From: Bacteroidota bacterium
Lineage (GTDB): Bacteria > Bacteroidota > Bacteroidia > Flavobacteriales_D > Crocinitomicaceae
Assembly: GCA_016192075.1 (NCBI GenBank)
Contig: JACPUU010000012.1
Location: 620,001-684,000, forward strand
Length of the DNA stretch: 64,000 nucleotides
Reading direction: 5' to 3'
Part shown: positions 55,575 to 64,000 of the stretch, piece after piece
Layout: the number at the start of each line of letters is the position of its first letter
Position numbering within the stretch: position 1 is the first letter of the stretch
The notes under the pieces: generated by a model
Told to the model about the DNA's origin: nothing
Databases searched by the model: none
Seen by the model: the letters and a program-made list of their open reading frames with translations, nothing else
Position numbers and translations under genes: made by a program

Positions 55575-56882
55575 CTAATTTTCAATCACAAGCCTTTTTG
55601 TATAAAGTGCTTCTGTTGACTGAATGTGCATAACGTACACTCCGGCTTTTAAAAGGCTTATGTCTGTTTGTTGGGTGTTTGATTCCAGCACCAGGTTGCC
55701 GGAAACATCGTAAATCATCAGGTTAAAATCAGTTGCCTTTACACCTTTCACGGTAATAATTTCATGAGCCGGATTGGGGTAAACAACTAATTCACCCAAA
55801 CCGTTTTCAGGTATACCTGCTGTAGAATATTCTAAAACGGCCAGCAGCAGTTCCTGCACAATAATTGAAACCGGGCAGGGATTATCATTGGTTAACACAC
55901 TCACAATGATACCGCTTGCCGGATGATAAATCACGTTGGAAAGATATCCGGGTACGTTGCCACCGTGTCCCCAAACTGTTTCACCCCCCATTACCTGTTC
56001 ACTGATACCAAAACCGTAATTACCACTACCGGTAAATAAAATCAATTCATCAAAAAGGGCCGGACTTACAATTTGATTGTTCATTACAGCATAATACCAT
56101 TGTGCCATTTCACCGGCAGTTGAATACATGCCACCGGCCGACCAGGTTGCGCTGTTGAGTGATATACGGGGTGTGGCAGCTATATCAATACCACTGTGCC
56201 ATGGATGCGCAATGGTTCCGGTCACGGTTTCTTCCACATCTAAAAACGTACTGTCAAGCCCCAGCGGAGTGAGTACACTATCACGTAATATCTGACCAAA
56301 ATTTATTCCACTTGCTGATTCAATAATCATGGCGGCAATAATGTAATTGGTATTGGAATAGCTCCAATCGGTTCCGGGTGCAAAAAGCGGCGGACCAACC
56401 CATGTCATTAATTCTTCAGGCGTAAAAATATGTGTTGGATCTGTGTTAATGGAATCGTCAAAACCAACTACCTGGTTAATGTCTTCAAGTCCGCTTACGT
56501 GATTTAGCAGTTGGCGAATGGTAATATCAGGATCGACATTGGGGTAAACCGGCAGCCATTCATGCAATGAATCATTCAGTGTCAGTAAATTATTTTCAAC
56601 CAGATTTAAAAGTGTTACAGCCGTAAAAAGTTTTGTATTGCTGCCTATTCCAAATTCCATATCGGGTGTTACCGGTACACCGGCATGTGATTCACCGCTT
56701 ACCCCCAGCCATTGGCCTTGCGCCGGATAGATGACACTGGCTGATATGCCTTCAATAGCATAAAGGGTTTGTAAACTGTCAAGCCGGGTTTGCAGTTTGG
56801 CAGCAAGCGCCGGATCAACTGATTGCGAATAGCCTTTATAAAAAACAGCGGCTGAAAACACCGCAAACAAAATTAATTTCAT
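55575..56882 (-). CDS. Secreted serine hydrolase (beta-lactamase/PBP4* class C fold) with T9SS sorting domain
   Basis: This is a 435-residue protein from ATG 56882, which gives a signal peptide ('MKLILFAVFSAAVFYKGYSQ'). The class C type active site is visible as S-x-x-K in 'GIGSNTKLFTAV', Y-x-N in 'WSYSNTNYII', and H-x-G in 'WGHGGNVPGYLS'. The last 75 residues ('LVVYPNPAHEIITVKG', ending 'KRLVIEN') are a type IX secretion sorting domain. Such enzymes are mostly D-Ala peptidases or esterases, and antibiotic hydrolysis is not implied. Confidence 0.92.
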   Translation of the reverse strand: MKLILFAVFSAAVFYKGYSQSVDPALAAKLQTRLDSLQTLYAIEGISASVIYPAQGQWLGVSGESHAGVPVTPDMEFGIGSNTKLFTAVTLLNLVENNLLTLNDSLHEWLPVYPNVDPDITIRQLLNHVSGLEDINQVVGFDDSINTDPTHIFTPEELMTWVGPPLFAPGTDWSYSNTNYIIAAMIIESASGINFGQILRDSVLTPLGLDSTFLDVEETVTGTIAHPWHSGIDIAATPRISLNSATWSAGGMYSTAGEMAQWYYAVMNNQIVSPALFDELILFTGSGNYGFGISEQVMGGETVWGHGGNVPGYLSNVIYHPASGIIVSVLTNDNPCPVSIIVQELLLAVLEYSTAGIPENGLGELVVYPNPAHEIITVKGVKATDFNLMIYDVSGNLVLESNTQQTDISLLKAGVYVMHIQSTEALYTKRLVIEN

Positions 56883-57057
56883 AACCTGAATTTGGGTTTT
56901 GACTATTTTGATTGTCAATGGTTTAATATTGGCAGAAATAAAGTTTGTTCAGCCTTCCCATTCTTTTAGAATATTGGATGAACCGGGTTGCGTAGATTTA
57001 AGAACAAAGATTAACGAATAACGATTTTAAGAAGGAATACATGTCCTTTCAGTGCAT

Positions 57058-57065
57058 TATCTTTG
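57058..57065 (+). promoter_or_regulatory. Candidate -7 box for mnmA
   Basis: TATCTTTG fits TAnnTTTG, 30 bases before the GTG and 48 before the TTG start of mnmA. No -33 TTG is evident. Confidence 0.35.
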
Positions 57066-57095
57066 TACTGAATTACCCCGGACCTTAAAACCGGC

Positions 57096-58289
57096 GTGCT
57101 AATATCCAATACATTGAAAACAGTAGTTGTAGGGCTATCCGGTGGAGTTGATTCCAGCGTAGCCGCATATCTCTTAAAAGAACAGGGCCACAACGTGATT
57201 GGCATGTTCATGAAAAACTGGCACGATGAATCTGTAACAATTTCCGATGACTGCCCCTGGATTGATGACAGCAATGATGCCCTTCTGGTTGCCCAGAAAC
57301 TGGGAATTCCTTTTCAGACACTTGACCTGAGTGAAGAATACAAAAAGCGAATTGTGGATTACATGTTTGCTGAATATGAAGCAGGACGAACACCTAACCC
57401 GGACGTACTCTGCAACCGTGAAATCAAATTTGATGTTTTTCTGAAAGCTGCTAAAAGCCTGGGGGCTGATTATGTTGCAACAGGTCACTACTGTCAGAAA
57501 GAGCAGGCTGAAAATGGCATGTACCGGCTCATAGCCGGTAAAGACAAAAACAAAGATCAAAGCTATTTTCTGTGTCAGTTAACGCAGGAACAGCTTGCTC
57601 CCGCCCTTTTCCCGATTGGACACCTGGAGAAAAGTGAAGTGCGCCGGATAGCAACTGAACAAAACCTGGTTACCGCTGATAAAAAAGATTCGCAGGGACT
57701 TTGCTTTATTGGCAAAGTGAAACTACCCGTTTTTTTGCAGCAGCAATTAAAGCCAAAAAAAGGAAACATTATTGAGCTGCCTGATACGTTACCGGTATAC
57801 ACTGAATACCTTGAAAAAATGAACTCCGGTAATTACCGGTTTCTGGCGCAGCCTTTTGTTTATAAACCAACAGACGGCAAGGTGAAGGGACAGCATGACG
57901 GAGCCCATTATTTCACCATTGGCCAGCGCAAGGGGCTGCAGGTTGGCGGCACACCATTGCCTTTGTTTGTTTTGGCTACAGATACGGCAGAAAATATCAT
58001 TTACACCGGCCAGGGTGAAGAGCATCCGGGGTTAAACCGCAAAGCACTTTTTATAAAATCAACCGACGAACATTGGATCAGACCTGATCTGGCATTAAAA
58101 GACGGTGAGTCGATGCCGTACAAAGTACGTATTCGTTACCGCCAGGCACTTGAAAACGCTACCTTGTTTAAACACCCCGAAGGAATCTACATTCTTTTTG
58201 AAAACCTCATGCGGGGAGTTAGTCCCGGGCAATTTGCTGCATGGTATAAAGGGGAAGAACTGGTGGGATCTGGGGTGATTTGGTCCTAA
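57096..58289 (+). CDS. mnmA: tRNA-uridine 2-sulfurtransferase MnmA
   Basis: This is a 397-residue protein (391 if it starts at TTG 57114, closer to the usual N-terminus '[14 protein letters not shown]'). No ATG is present, so a GTG or TTG start is used. It has the PP-loop 'GLSGGVDSS', the first catalytic Cys in '[15 protein letters not shown]', and the second in '[13 protein letters not shown]'. It makes 2-thiouridine at tRNA position 34. Confidence 0.96.
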   Translation: MLISNTLKTVVVGLSGGVDSSVAAYLLKEQGHNVIGMFMKNWHDESVTISDDCPWIDDSNDALLVAQKLGIPFQTLDLSEEYKKRIVDYMFAEYEAGRTPNPDVLCNREIKFDVFLKAAKSLGADYVATGHYCQKEQAENGMYRLIAGKDKNKDQSYFLCQLTQEQLAPALFPIGHLEKSEVRRIATEQNLVTADKKDSQGLCFIGKVKLPVFLQQQLKPKKGNIIELPDTLPVYTEYLEKMNSGNYRFLAQPFVYKPTDGKVKGQHDGAHYFTIGQRKGLQVGGTPLPLFVLATDTAENIIYTGQGEEHPGLNRKALFIKSTDEHWIRPDLALKDGESMPYKVRIRYRQALENATLFKHPEGIYILFENLMRGVSPGQFAAWYKGEELVGSGVIWS

Positions 58290-58296
58290 CCTCTCT

Positions 58297-58321
58297 TTCT
58301 CCTTTCCGAGGGAAAGGAGAA
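58297..58321. repeat. Perfect hairpin downstream of mnmA
   Basis: TTCTCCTTTCC (58297-58307) pairs perfectly with GGAAAGGAGAA (58311-58321) across a 3-base loop. A relative with a shorter stem recurs at 58487-58512. No T run follows, so termination is doubtful. Confidence 0.6.
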
Positions 58322-58534
58322 GTCGCTTCGTAGGGGATTGGGGAAGCAAAATCGCTTTGCTCTTTGCGGGCGATGGTTTTCCTCCCTTGAGGGGGGACCA
58401 AGGAGGGTGACAGCAAAATATCAGGTATGTGTAATCAGGTAGAGAGGTGGAATGTTTTGGAATTGAGGTTCTTCCTATCCCCTCTTTCCCATTTCCGAGG
58501 GAAAGGAGAAGTTTTTCCATAGAAAGAGGTTCGG

Positions 58535-58751
58535 AGAAATAGTAAATGTCAAATGATAAAGGATTTAAACTTTGACATTTACTATTTATTATTCTTCTGT
58601 TTAATATTCAGTTTGAAGATCAGATACCCGCGTCCTTTTAAGGGAAATAGTAAATATCCAATAACAAATGTCGAATAATAAAGGATTTAAACTTTGACAT
58701 TTAATATTCGTTATTCCTCTGTTTGATATTCAATTTGAAGATCAGATACCC
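58535..58751. repeat. Two diverged direct repeats of about 100 bases
   Basis: Copy 1 (58535-58631) and copy 2 (58643-58751) share 'AAAGGATTTAAACTTTGACA' in the middle and 'TTTGAAGATCAGATACCC' at the end. Copy 1 also contains a perfect 17-base stem (58537-58553 with 58571-58587). The 608-base gap between mnmA and the sigma factor holds no gene. The repeats could be a small non-coding mobile element or a local duplication. Confidence 0.75.
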
Positions 58752-58842
58752 AAGGCCTTTCCAAGGGAAAAGAGAGGTGATTTCATAGCATGTTTATATT
58801 GAATTGGCCTTCTTCTCCCCTTTGGGGAGATTGAGAGGGGAT

Positions 58843-58875
58843 AAAAAAATCCCCCGGGCACTTACTCCGGGGGAT
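58843..58875 (-). terminator. Intrinsic terminator of the ECF sigma gene
   Basis: A 9-base-pair stem (58849-58857 with 58867-58875) with a 9-base loop is followed on the minus strand by seven T (58843-58849), 23 bases after the sigma gene stop. Confidence 0.88.
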
Positions 58876-58897
58876 CTATCAGTATCAGACGCAGCTA

Positions 58898-59494
58898 CTA
58901 AGCAGTTATACTCACCTTATGTTTATCTACGAGTTTCCTCAAGTTAATCAACGCATAACGCATTCGCCCTAATGCGGTGTTGATACTAATATCTTCCTGT
59001 TCTGCAATGTCTTTAAAACTCATTCCTTTGAAAAGACGATTAACCAGTACATCACGTTGCTCACCCGGTAAAAATTCAACCAGCTTAACCACGTCTGTCT
59101 CAATCTGTTCCTTAATCAGGGAATCTTCGACGTTAATGTCTGTGAGTTTTAATACTGCAAAAATATTGAAATCTTCGTTTTTTGAGCTCGATTCTGAAAT
59201 CATTTGCATTTTTTTTGCCTTGCGGAAATGATCAACCACCATATTATGAGCAATGGTAAGCACCCACGGCAAAAATTTGCCCTCGTCATTATACATACCG
59301 TTTTTAAGGGTACGAATCACTTTTATAAACACTTCCTGAAATAAGTCATTGGTTAACTCATGGTTACGGACTTTTGAATAGATATAGCCGTAAACTTTAT
59401 CTTTATTCAGAGTTAATAAAATTTCAAAAGATTTTTCGTCGCCTGCCTGATATGCACGGATCAGGTCTCTTTCTGTCAGAATTTCATTTCTCAT
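58898..59494 (-). CDS. ECF-type RNA polymerase sigma factor
   Basis: This 198-residue sigma-70 family protein of the ECF kind has region 2 with 'ELTNDLFQEVFIKVIRTL' near residue 44 and region 4 HTH 'KGMSFKDIAEQEDISINTA' near 163. No anti-sigma gene follows, so its control is unknown. It has its own promoter and terminator. The target genes cannot be read here. Confidence 0.92.
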   Translation of the reverse strand: MRNEILTERDLIRAYQAGDEKSFEILLTLNKDKVYGYIYSKVRNHELTNDLFQEVFIKVIRTLKNGMYNDEGKFLPWVLTIAHNMVVDHFRKAKKMQMISESSSKNEDFNIFAVLKLTDINVEDSLIKEQIETDVVKLVEFLPGEQRDVLVNRLFKGMSFKDIAEQEDISINTALGRMRYALINLRKLVDKHKVSITA

Positions 59495-59599
59495 AGTTTA
59501 CTCTTTTGAGCATTAATCCTGAGGATTAACGCTGTTTTTCATTTCATTTTTCGAGAGTAAAACTATGCTATAGGCGTGTGTGTTTAATATTGAATACGT

Positions 59600-59629
59600 C
59601 AAATATAAAGCAACGGTTGGTAAAAACAA
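59600..59629 (-). promoter_or_regulatory. Promoter of the ECF sigma gene
   Basis: On the minus strand, TTG (59629-59627), a 19-base spacer and TATATTTG (59607-59600) form an exact match to the Bacteroidota housekeeping pattern. The ATG is about 105 bases downstream, so the leader is long. Confidence 0.65.
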
Positions 59630-59727
59630 AATATTCTTTTGTTTGCTTAATTTTACCAATTCAACGGTATGAATTTTTGATTCTACGGTTTAAACCTATA
59701 ACGCAAGCTTCCCTTTTCATTACATAA

Positions 59728-62550
59728 ATGACTGTCAGACAACGAGAAATTGAAATTAAAGGCGCCCGGGTACATAACCTGAAAAACGTCTCACTAACCA
59801 TACCACACAATCAGTTTGTAGTAATAACGGGGCTCTCAGGCTCAGGCAAAAGCTCCCTGGCCTTTGATACCTTGTTTGCTGAGGGCCAGAGACGCTATGT
59901 AGAAAGCCTTTCTTCTTATGCCCGCCAGTTTTTGGGCCGGTTTGATAAACCGGATGTGGATTATATTAAGGGTATTTCACCGGCCATTGCCATTGAACAA
60001 AAGGTAATCTCCAACAACCCCCGTTCAACCGTAGGCACGGTGACTGAGATTTATGACTACTTAAAGGTGCTTTTTGCACGTATTGGAAAAACCTATGATG
60101 CCGAATCAGGAAAAGAAGTAAAAAAACACAGTGTAACGGATGTTGTTGACTTTATTAAGGGGTTTAAAAATGATGAAAAATACCTGGTGCTGGCGCCATG
60201 GCGTGTAAAAGAAGGTGTTTCAACTAAAAAATCAGTTGAAATTCTGCTTTCCCAGGGATACACGCGTGTGCTGGTAAATGATGCCATTGTTGACCTGGAA
60301 GAGGGAGTCAACATTAAACACCTCACCAATAAAAGTTACATTGTTATTGACCGGCTAAAACACAACCCGGCTGATGAAGATTACTATTCACGCGCGGCAG
60401 ATTCAGTGCAGACCGCTTTTTATGAAGGTTTTGGTGACTGCTTTGTGTTTCAGATGGATTTTGGTAAATACACCTCGTTTACCAACCGGTTTGAATTGAA
60501 TGGGGTTTCGTACATTGAACCAACCATTAACTTTTTCAGCTTTAATAACCCCTACGGCGCGTGTCAAACCTGCGAAGGGTACGGCAGCATTATTGGCATT
60601 GATCCAAACCTGGTCGTGCCGGACAAAACCAAAAGTATCTATGACGGCGCCATTGCACCCTGGAAAGGTGAAAAAATGGGGGATTGGAAAGACAACCTTG
60701 TGCGGTATGCTGAAAAACATAAATTTCCCATTCACCGGCCTTATGCTGAATTAACGAAAGCAGAAGTTGATTTGCTCTGGAAAGGGAATAAAGACATTTG
60801 GGGAATCACTCATTTTTTTGAATTTCTACAACAAAACTCTTACAAAATACAATACCGCATTATGCAGTCACGCTACCGGGGAAAAACCCTTTGTCCTGAC
60901 TGCCGCGGCACACGCCTGCGCAAAGAAACCAACCTGGTAAAAATTGACGGACACTGCCTCAGTGATTTACTGCTGATGCCTGTTGCTGACTTAAAGCAGG
61001 CATTTGAAAAACTGAAACTGGACAAATATCAAAAAGAAATAGCTGAACGCTTGCTGCTGGAAATCAAAAACCGCATCACCTATCTGAATGAAGTGGGCCT
61101 GGGTTATCTAACCCTCAATCGCCAATCGGGCTCCCTTTCCGGCGGCGAGTCACAACGCATTAACCTGGCCACCTCACTTGGAAGCAGCCTGGTTGGTTCT
61201 ATGTACATATTGGACGAGCCCAGTATTGGTCTCCATCCGCGTGACACCGCACGACTGATTGGAATTTTGCAGCGCCTTAAAGTGGTGGGTAATACGGTTA
61301 TTGTCGTGGAACATGAAGAAGAGGTAATGATGGCAGCAGACCAGATCATTGACATTGGCCCGCGCGCCGGCATTTATGGTGGTGAAATTGTTTTTCAGGG
61401 GCCGCACAGCGAATTGCTGAAATCAAAAAGTATAACGGCACAATACCTGACAAACCGTCTCCGCATTGCGGTACCGGAAAAAAGAAGAAAACTCACCAAT
61501 AAAATTATCGTTAAAGGTGCACGTGAAAACAACCTCAAAAACATAGACGTTGCCATTCCACTGAATGGATTAACCTGCATTACCGGTGTCAGCGGTTCAG
61601 GTAAATCAACCCTGGTCAAACAAATTCTTTACCCGGCCCTGCTGAAGGCACTGGGCAAATCAAGCAACAAAACCGGTGATTTTGATGGTCTTGAAGGAGA
61701 TTTAAAACGCCTGGCTGAAGTGGAGATGATTGATCAGAACCCGATAGGCCGGTCATCACGCAGCAACCCGGCAACCTATGTAAAGGCTTTTGATTTTATA
61801 CGGGAATTGTTTGCCAAACAACAGTTGGCAAAAGTGCGCGGACTCAAAGCCGGCTTTTTCTCATACAACGTACCCGGCGGGCGCTGTGAAGTGTGTAAAG
61901 GTGATGGTGAAATAACCATTTCCATGCAATTTATGGCAGATGTGCAATTGCAGTGTGAAGAGTGTAAGGGCAAACGCTATACACCAGAAACCCTGGAGGT
62001 GGAATATCACGGCAAAAATATTTCAGATGTGCTGAGCCTTTCGATTGATGACGCCATTGTATTTTTTGACGGCAAAACCGGGCTCGAACAAAAAATTGTA
62101 GAACGTATTAAACCCCTTGCAGATCTTGGCCTGGGATACCTTACCCTGGGACAATCATCAAGCACGCTCAGCGGTGGTGAGGCGCAACGCATCAAACTGG
62201 CATCTTTCTTAACCATTGGCCAAAAAAATCCGGACCCTACCCTCTTTATTTTTGATGAACCAACAACGGGGCTGCATTTTCATGACATTGATAAATTGCT
62301 TATTGGTTTCAATGAACTCATCAAACTCGGACACTCCATACTGGTTATTGAACACAACATGGAGGTTATCAAATGTGCTGACTGGATTATAGACATTGGA
62401 CCGGAAGGTGGTGTCAACGGTGGAAACATTGTTTTTGAAGGTACGCCGGAAGATCTTGCAAAAGATAAAAAATCATACACCTCTAAATTTTTAAAAGAGA
62501 AACTGGAGGTAAAAGAACCGGCTAAATCAAAGCCCGTAGCTGCCCGCTGA
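59728..62550 (+). CDS. uvrA: UvrABC excinuclease subunit A
   Basis: This 940-residue protein is the normal UvrA length. It has two ABC ATPase halves with Walker A 'GLSGSGKSSLAFDTLFAEGQ' and 'GVSGSGKSTLVKQI', two 'LSGGE' signatures ('GSLSGGESQRI', 'STLSGGEAQRI'), and zinc fingers with Cys pairs in 'CQTCEGYG', 'CPDCRGTR', 'CEVCKGDG' and 'CEECKGKR'. It scans DNA for bulky damage in nucleotide excision repair. Confidence 0.98.
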   Translation: MTVRQREIEIKGARVHNLKNVSLTIPHNQFVVITGLSGSGKSSLAFDTLFAEGQRRYVESLSSYARQFLGRFDKPDVDYIKGISPAIAIEQKVISNNPRSTVGTVTEIYDYLKVLFARIGKTYDAESGKEVKKHSVTDVVDFIKGFKNDEKYLVLAPWRVKEGVSTKKSVEILLSQGYTRVLVNDAIVDLEEGVNIKHLTNKSYIVIDRLKHNPADEDYYSRAADSVQTAFYEGFGDCFVFQMDFGKYTSFTNRFELNGVSYIEPTINFFSFNNPYGACQTCEGYGSIIGIDPNLVVPDKTKSIYDGAIAPWKGEKMGDWKDNLVRYAEKHKFPIHRPYAELTKAEVDLLWKGNKDIWGITHFFEFLQQNSYKIQYRIMQSRYRGKTLCPDCRGTRLRKETNLVKIDGHCLSDLLLMPVADLKQAFEKLKLDKYQKEIAERLLLEIKNRITYLNEVGLGYLTLNRQSGSLSGGESQRINLATSLGSSLVGSMYILDEPSIGLHPRDTARLIGILQRLKVVGNTVIVVEHEEEVMMAADQIIDIGPRAGIYGGEIVFQGPHSELLKSKSITAQYLTNRLRIAVPEKRRKLTNKIIVKGARENNLKNIDVAIPLNGLTCITGVSGSGKSTLVKQILYPALLKALGKSSNKTGDFDGLEGDLKRLAEVEMIDQNPIGRSSRSNPATYVKAFDFIRELFAKQQLAKVRGLKAGFFSYNVPGGRCEVCKGDGEITISMQFMADVQLQCEECKGKRYTPETLEVEYHGKNISDVLSLSIDDAIVFFDGKTGLEQKIVERIKPLADLGLGYLTLGQSSSTLSGGEAQRIKLASFLTIGQKNPDPTLFIFDEPTTGLHFHDIDKLLIGFNELIKLGHSILVIEHNMEVIKCADWIIDIGPEGGVNGGNIVFEGTPEDLAKDKKSYTSKFLKEKLEVKEPAKSKPVAAR

Positions 62551-62581
62551 TTTTTTTGTGTTTCAATCCAACATCAGCGGC

Positions 62582-62613
62582 ATTTTTCCGCGACAATCCG
62601 CGGGAAAATTTTT
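62582..62613. terminator. Hairpin between convergent uvrA and crtI-type genes
   Basis: ATTTTTCCGCG (62582-62592) pairs with CGCGGGAAAAT (62599-62609) with one wobble, a 6-base loop, and A/T runs on both sides. It could end transcription in both directions. Confidence 0.55.
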
Positions 62614-62653
62614 AATCGCAGAATCATTTTTAAATAGTCTCTCGGAAAAAAAA

Positions 62654-64000
62654 CTAAAGCTCCCGCTGAATCAGCTGCGCAACAATTTTAGCTGATTTCA
62701 AAACCAGTGGTATACCGCCACCGGGGTGAACTGTGCCACCGCAGAAATAGAGATTCGGGTATTTTCTGCTTTTGTTTCCATGTCTTTTTAACGCCGCCAG
62801 TTTTCCGTTTGATGAGGCGCCATACAATGCCCCCATAAACGATCCGGTTTCCCGTTCAAATGATTTTGCATCACGGCAATATTCACATACAATGCGCGGG
62901 CCAAGGTCTATGTTAAATTGCAGTTGAATACGGTCCAGAATTTTTTTCCGGATGCCTGCTATCTCTTCGGGCGTAGGCTGTTTTCCGGCCGGGGAATTTA
63001 CCATAACAAACCAGTTTTGTCCGCCTTCAGGAGCATCTGAAGGGTTTACGGCAGCTGAAATATGAATATAGATGGTTGGATCGTCCGGCAATTTGCCGGC
63101 GTCAAAAATCTGCTCAAATTCAGCCCGGTAATCTTCACTGAACAAAATAGTGTGTAAACCCAGTTCTGCCACGGCTTCTTTTATTCCCCAGTAAAACACA
63201 AGTCCTGAACTTGATCTTTCCTGTTTTACATAGCGGTTATACTTGCGTTCATCTTTCAGCAAATCACGGTAAAAAAGTAAATGATCCATAGCACAAACCA
63301 GCTTGTCAGGCCGCCATTCTGACGACGCACTTTTAAGCAGATACCCTTGTTGAAGGAGTTTTACAGATTCAATTGTTTCTTCAAACCGAAATTCTACTCC
63401 ACGCAAAAAAGCAAGGTGATACAGCGAGTCTGCCAGATCACGCATGCCGTTTACCGGAAAAAATGTACCGGTATTTTGTTCAAGGTGCGGAATCATGCTG
63501 TATAAGCCACTCATTTTGTAAGGACTTGAGCCATTATCTGTGCCAAACCGGTCAAAAATCTGAACCAGTTTCGGGTCTTTCAACGCAGCGTGATTGTACT
63601 GATGAAGCGTCTTTCGCATTTTTGCTGTCAGAAAATGCGGATACCGAAGCAGCAGATCTCTGCGGAACAAATCTTTCAACCCCACCAACGGATGATCAAT
63701 AAATGAATCACCTATCAGTTTATACGTTTCACGGCTTCGCTCCAGGTAGGTCATGGTTTTATAAGCAGCATCGGCATTGAAACCAGCGATAAGTTCGTGC
63801 TTTAGTTTTTCCTGATCATTCCAAAACCGGACAACGGATTTGTCTTTAAAATAATACGTACATGAAATATCATGCTTTTTGTATTTCAAATGTTCACGGG
63901 GATTTTCACCGCACAGCTCAAAAATTTCATCAAGCTCAGCAGGCATTGAAAAAAAAGACGGGCCTTTGTCCCAGCGATATCCTTTTTCAGAAAAATCAGT
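62654..64000 (-). CDS. crtI: Phytoene-desaturase-family oxidoreductase (CrtI-like), 5' end outside the window
   Basis: The frame is open to the window end. Codons before the first internal ATG read 'TDFSEKGYRWDKGPSFFS', matching the CrtI motif G-[FY]-R-W-D-x-G-P-S, so the gene continues past base 64000. Visible are 448 codons and the C-terminal motif 'YFCGGTVHPGGGIPLVLKSA'. The N-terminal FAD-binding GxGxxG is missing from the window. Enzymes of this family desaturate phytoene or act on carotenoid intermediates. Confidence 0.88.
   Translation of the reverse strand, partial: TDFSEKGYRWDKGPSFFSMPAELDEIFELCGENPREHLKYKKHDISCTYYFKDKSVVRFWNDQEKLKHELIAGFNADAAYKTMTYLERSRETYKLIGDSFIDHPLVGLKDLFRRDLLLRYPHFLTAKMRKTLHQYNHAALKDPKLVQIFDRFGTDNGSSPYKMSGLYSMIPHLEQNTGTFFPVNGMRDLADSLYHLAFLRGVEFRFEETIESVKLLQQGYLLKSASSEWRPDKLVCAMDHLLFYRDLLKDERKYNRYVKQERSSSGLVFYWGIKEAVAELGLHTILFSEDYRAEFEQIFDAGKLPDDPTIYIHISAAVNPSDAPEGGQNWFVMVNSPAGKQPTPEEIAGIRKKILDRIQLQFNIDLGPRIVCEYCRDAKSFERETGSFMGALYGASSNGKLAALKRHGNKSRKYPNLYFCGGTVHPGGGIPLVLKSAKIVAQLIQREL

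Noticed and set aside
57011..57560. Minus-strand ORFs over the start of mnmA
   Set aside because: They overlap mnmA in antisense and have no family features.
1..64000. tRNA and rRNA genes
   Set aside because: I scanned the gaps by eye and saw no cloverleaf or rRNA-like sequence. A covariance-model scan would be decisive.

Overview
The window is chromosomal DNA of a member of the Bacteroidota. The evidence is a secreted serine hydrolase with a type IX secretion sorting domain, several promoters of the TAnnTTTG type, and the housekeeping genes present (mnmE, sucD, kup, mnmA, uvrA, a crtI-type desaturase). I cannot name the genus from the sequence alone.

Bases 38176 down to 6390, all on the minus strand and with gaps of at most about 50 bases, form one operon-like block encoding an extracellular contractile injection system (eCIS), a free phage-tail-like particle of the PVC/Afp/MAC class. 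In transcription order it carries a DUF4255 cap protein, an unknown 343-residue protein, sheath, tube, two more sheaths, two further tube-family proteins, a 53-residue DUF5908 protein missed by length cut-offs, a LysM hub protein, the spike, PAAR tip, gp25, gp6-like and gp7-like baseplate proteins, an 11-repeat Ig/cadherin-like protein, the tape-measure protein and the AAA+ ATPase. A small leader-like ORF, a 1175-residue DUF4157 toxin with a C-terminal papain-fold domain, and a candidate immunity gene follow. The gp7-like protein is greatly enlarged and shares its C-terminal repeat type with the next gene. No capsid, terminase or portal gene and no T6SS membrane-complex gene is present.

Bases 6390 to 20 are a cargo/immunity annex: a 119-residue orphan, a small overlapping ORF, decayed fragments of toxin and probable immunity genes in the gaps, a second DUF4157 toxin (1357 residues) ending in an HNH nuclease domain, and two overlapping small genes behind it that are immunity candidates. 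The two toxins share a leader and DUF4157 architecture but end in unrelated toxin domains, and the gaps hold broken pieces of similar genes. This suggests repeated exchange of toxin-immunity ends.

Upstream of the eCIS operon (38531-40587) lie a GH19-like peptidoglycan hydrolase with two SH3 domains and an orphan NarL-type response regulator, both on the same strand. They are candidates for particle release and control.

Bases 40712-64000 are mostly core chromosome: mnmE, sucD (preceded by a tandem duplication), small envelope genes, an ATP-grasp enzyme, a saccharopine-dehydrogenase-family enzyme, kup, a serine hydrolase, mnmA, an ECF sigma factor, uvrA, and a phytoene-desaturase-type gene cut by the window end. 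The exception is 47736-52669, where five consecutive paralogous secreted proteins of about 325 residues, almost without spacers, form a lineage-specific array of unknown function.
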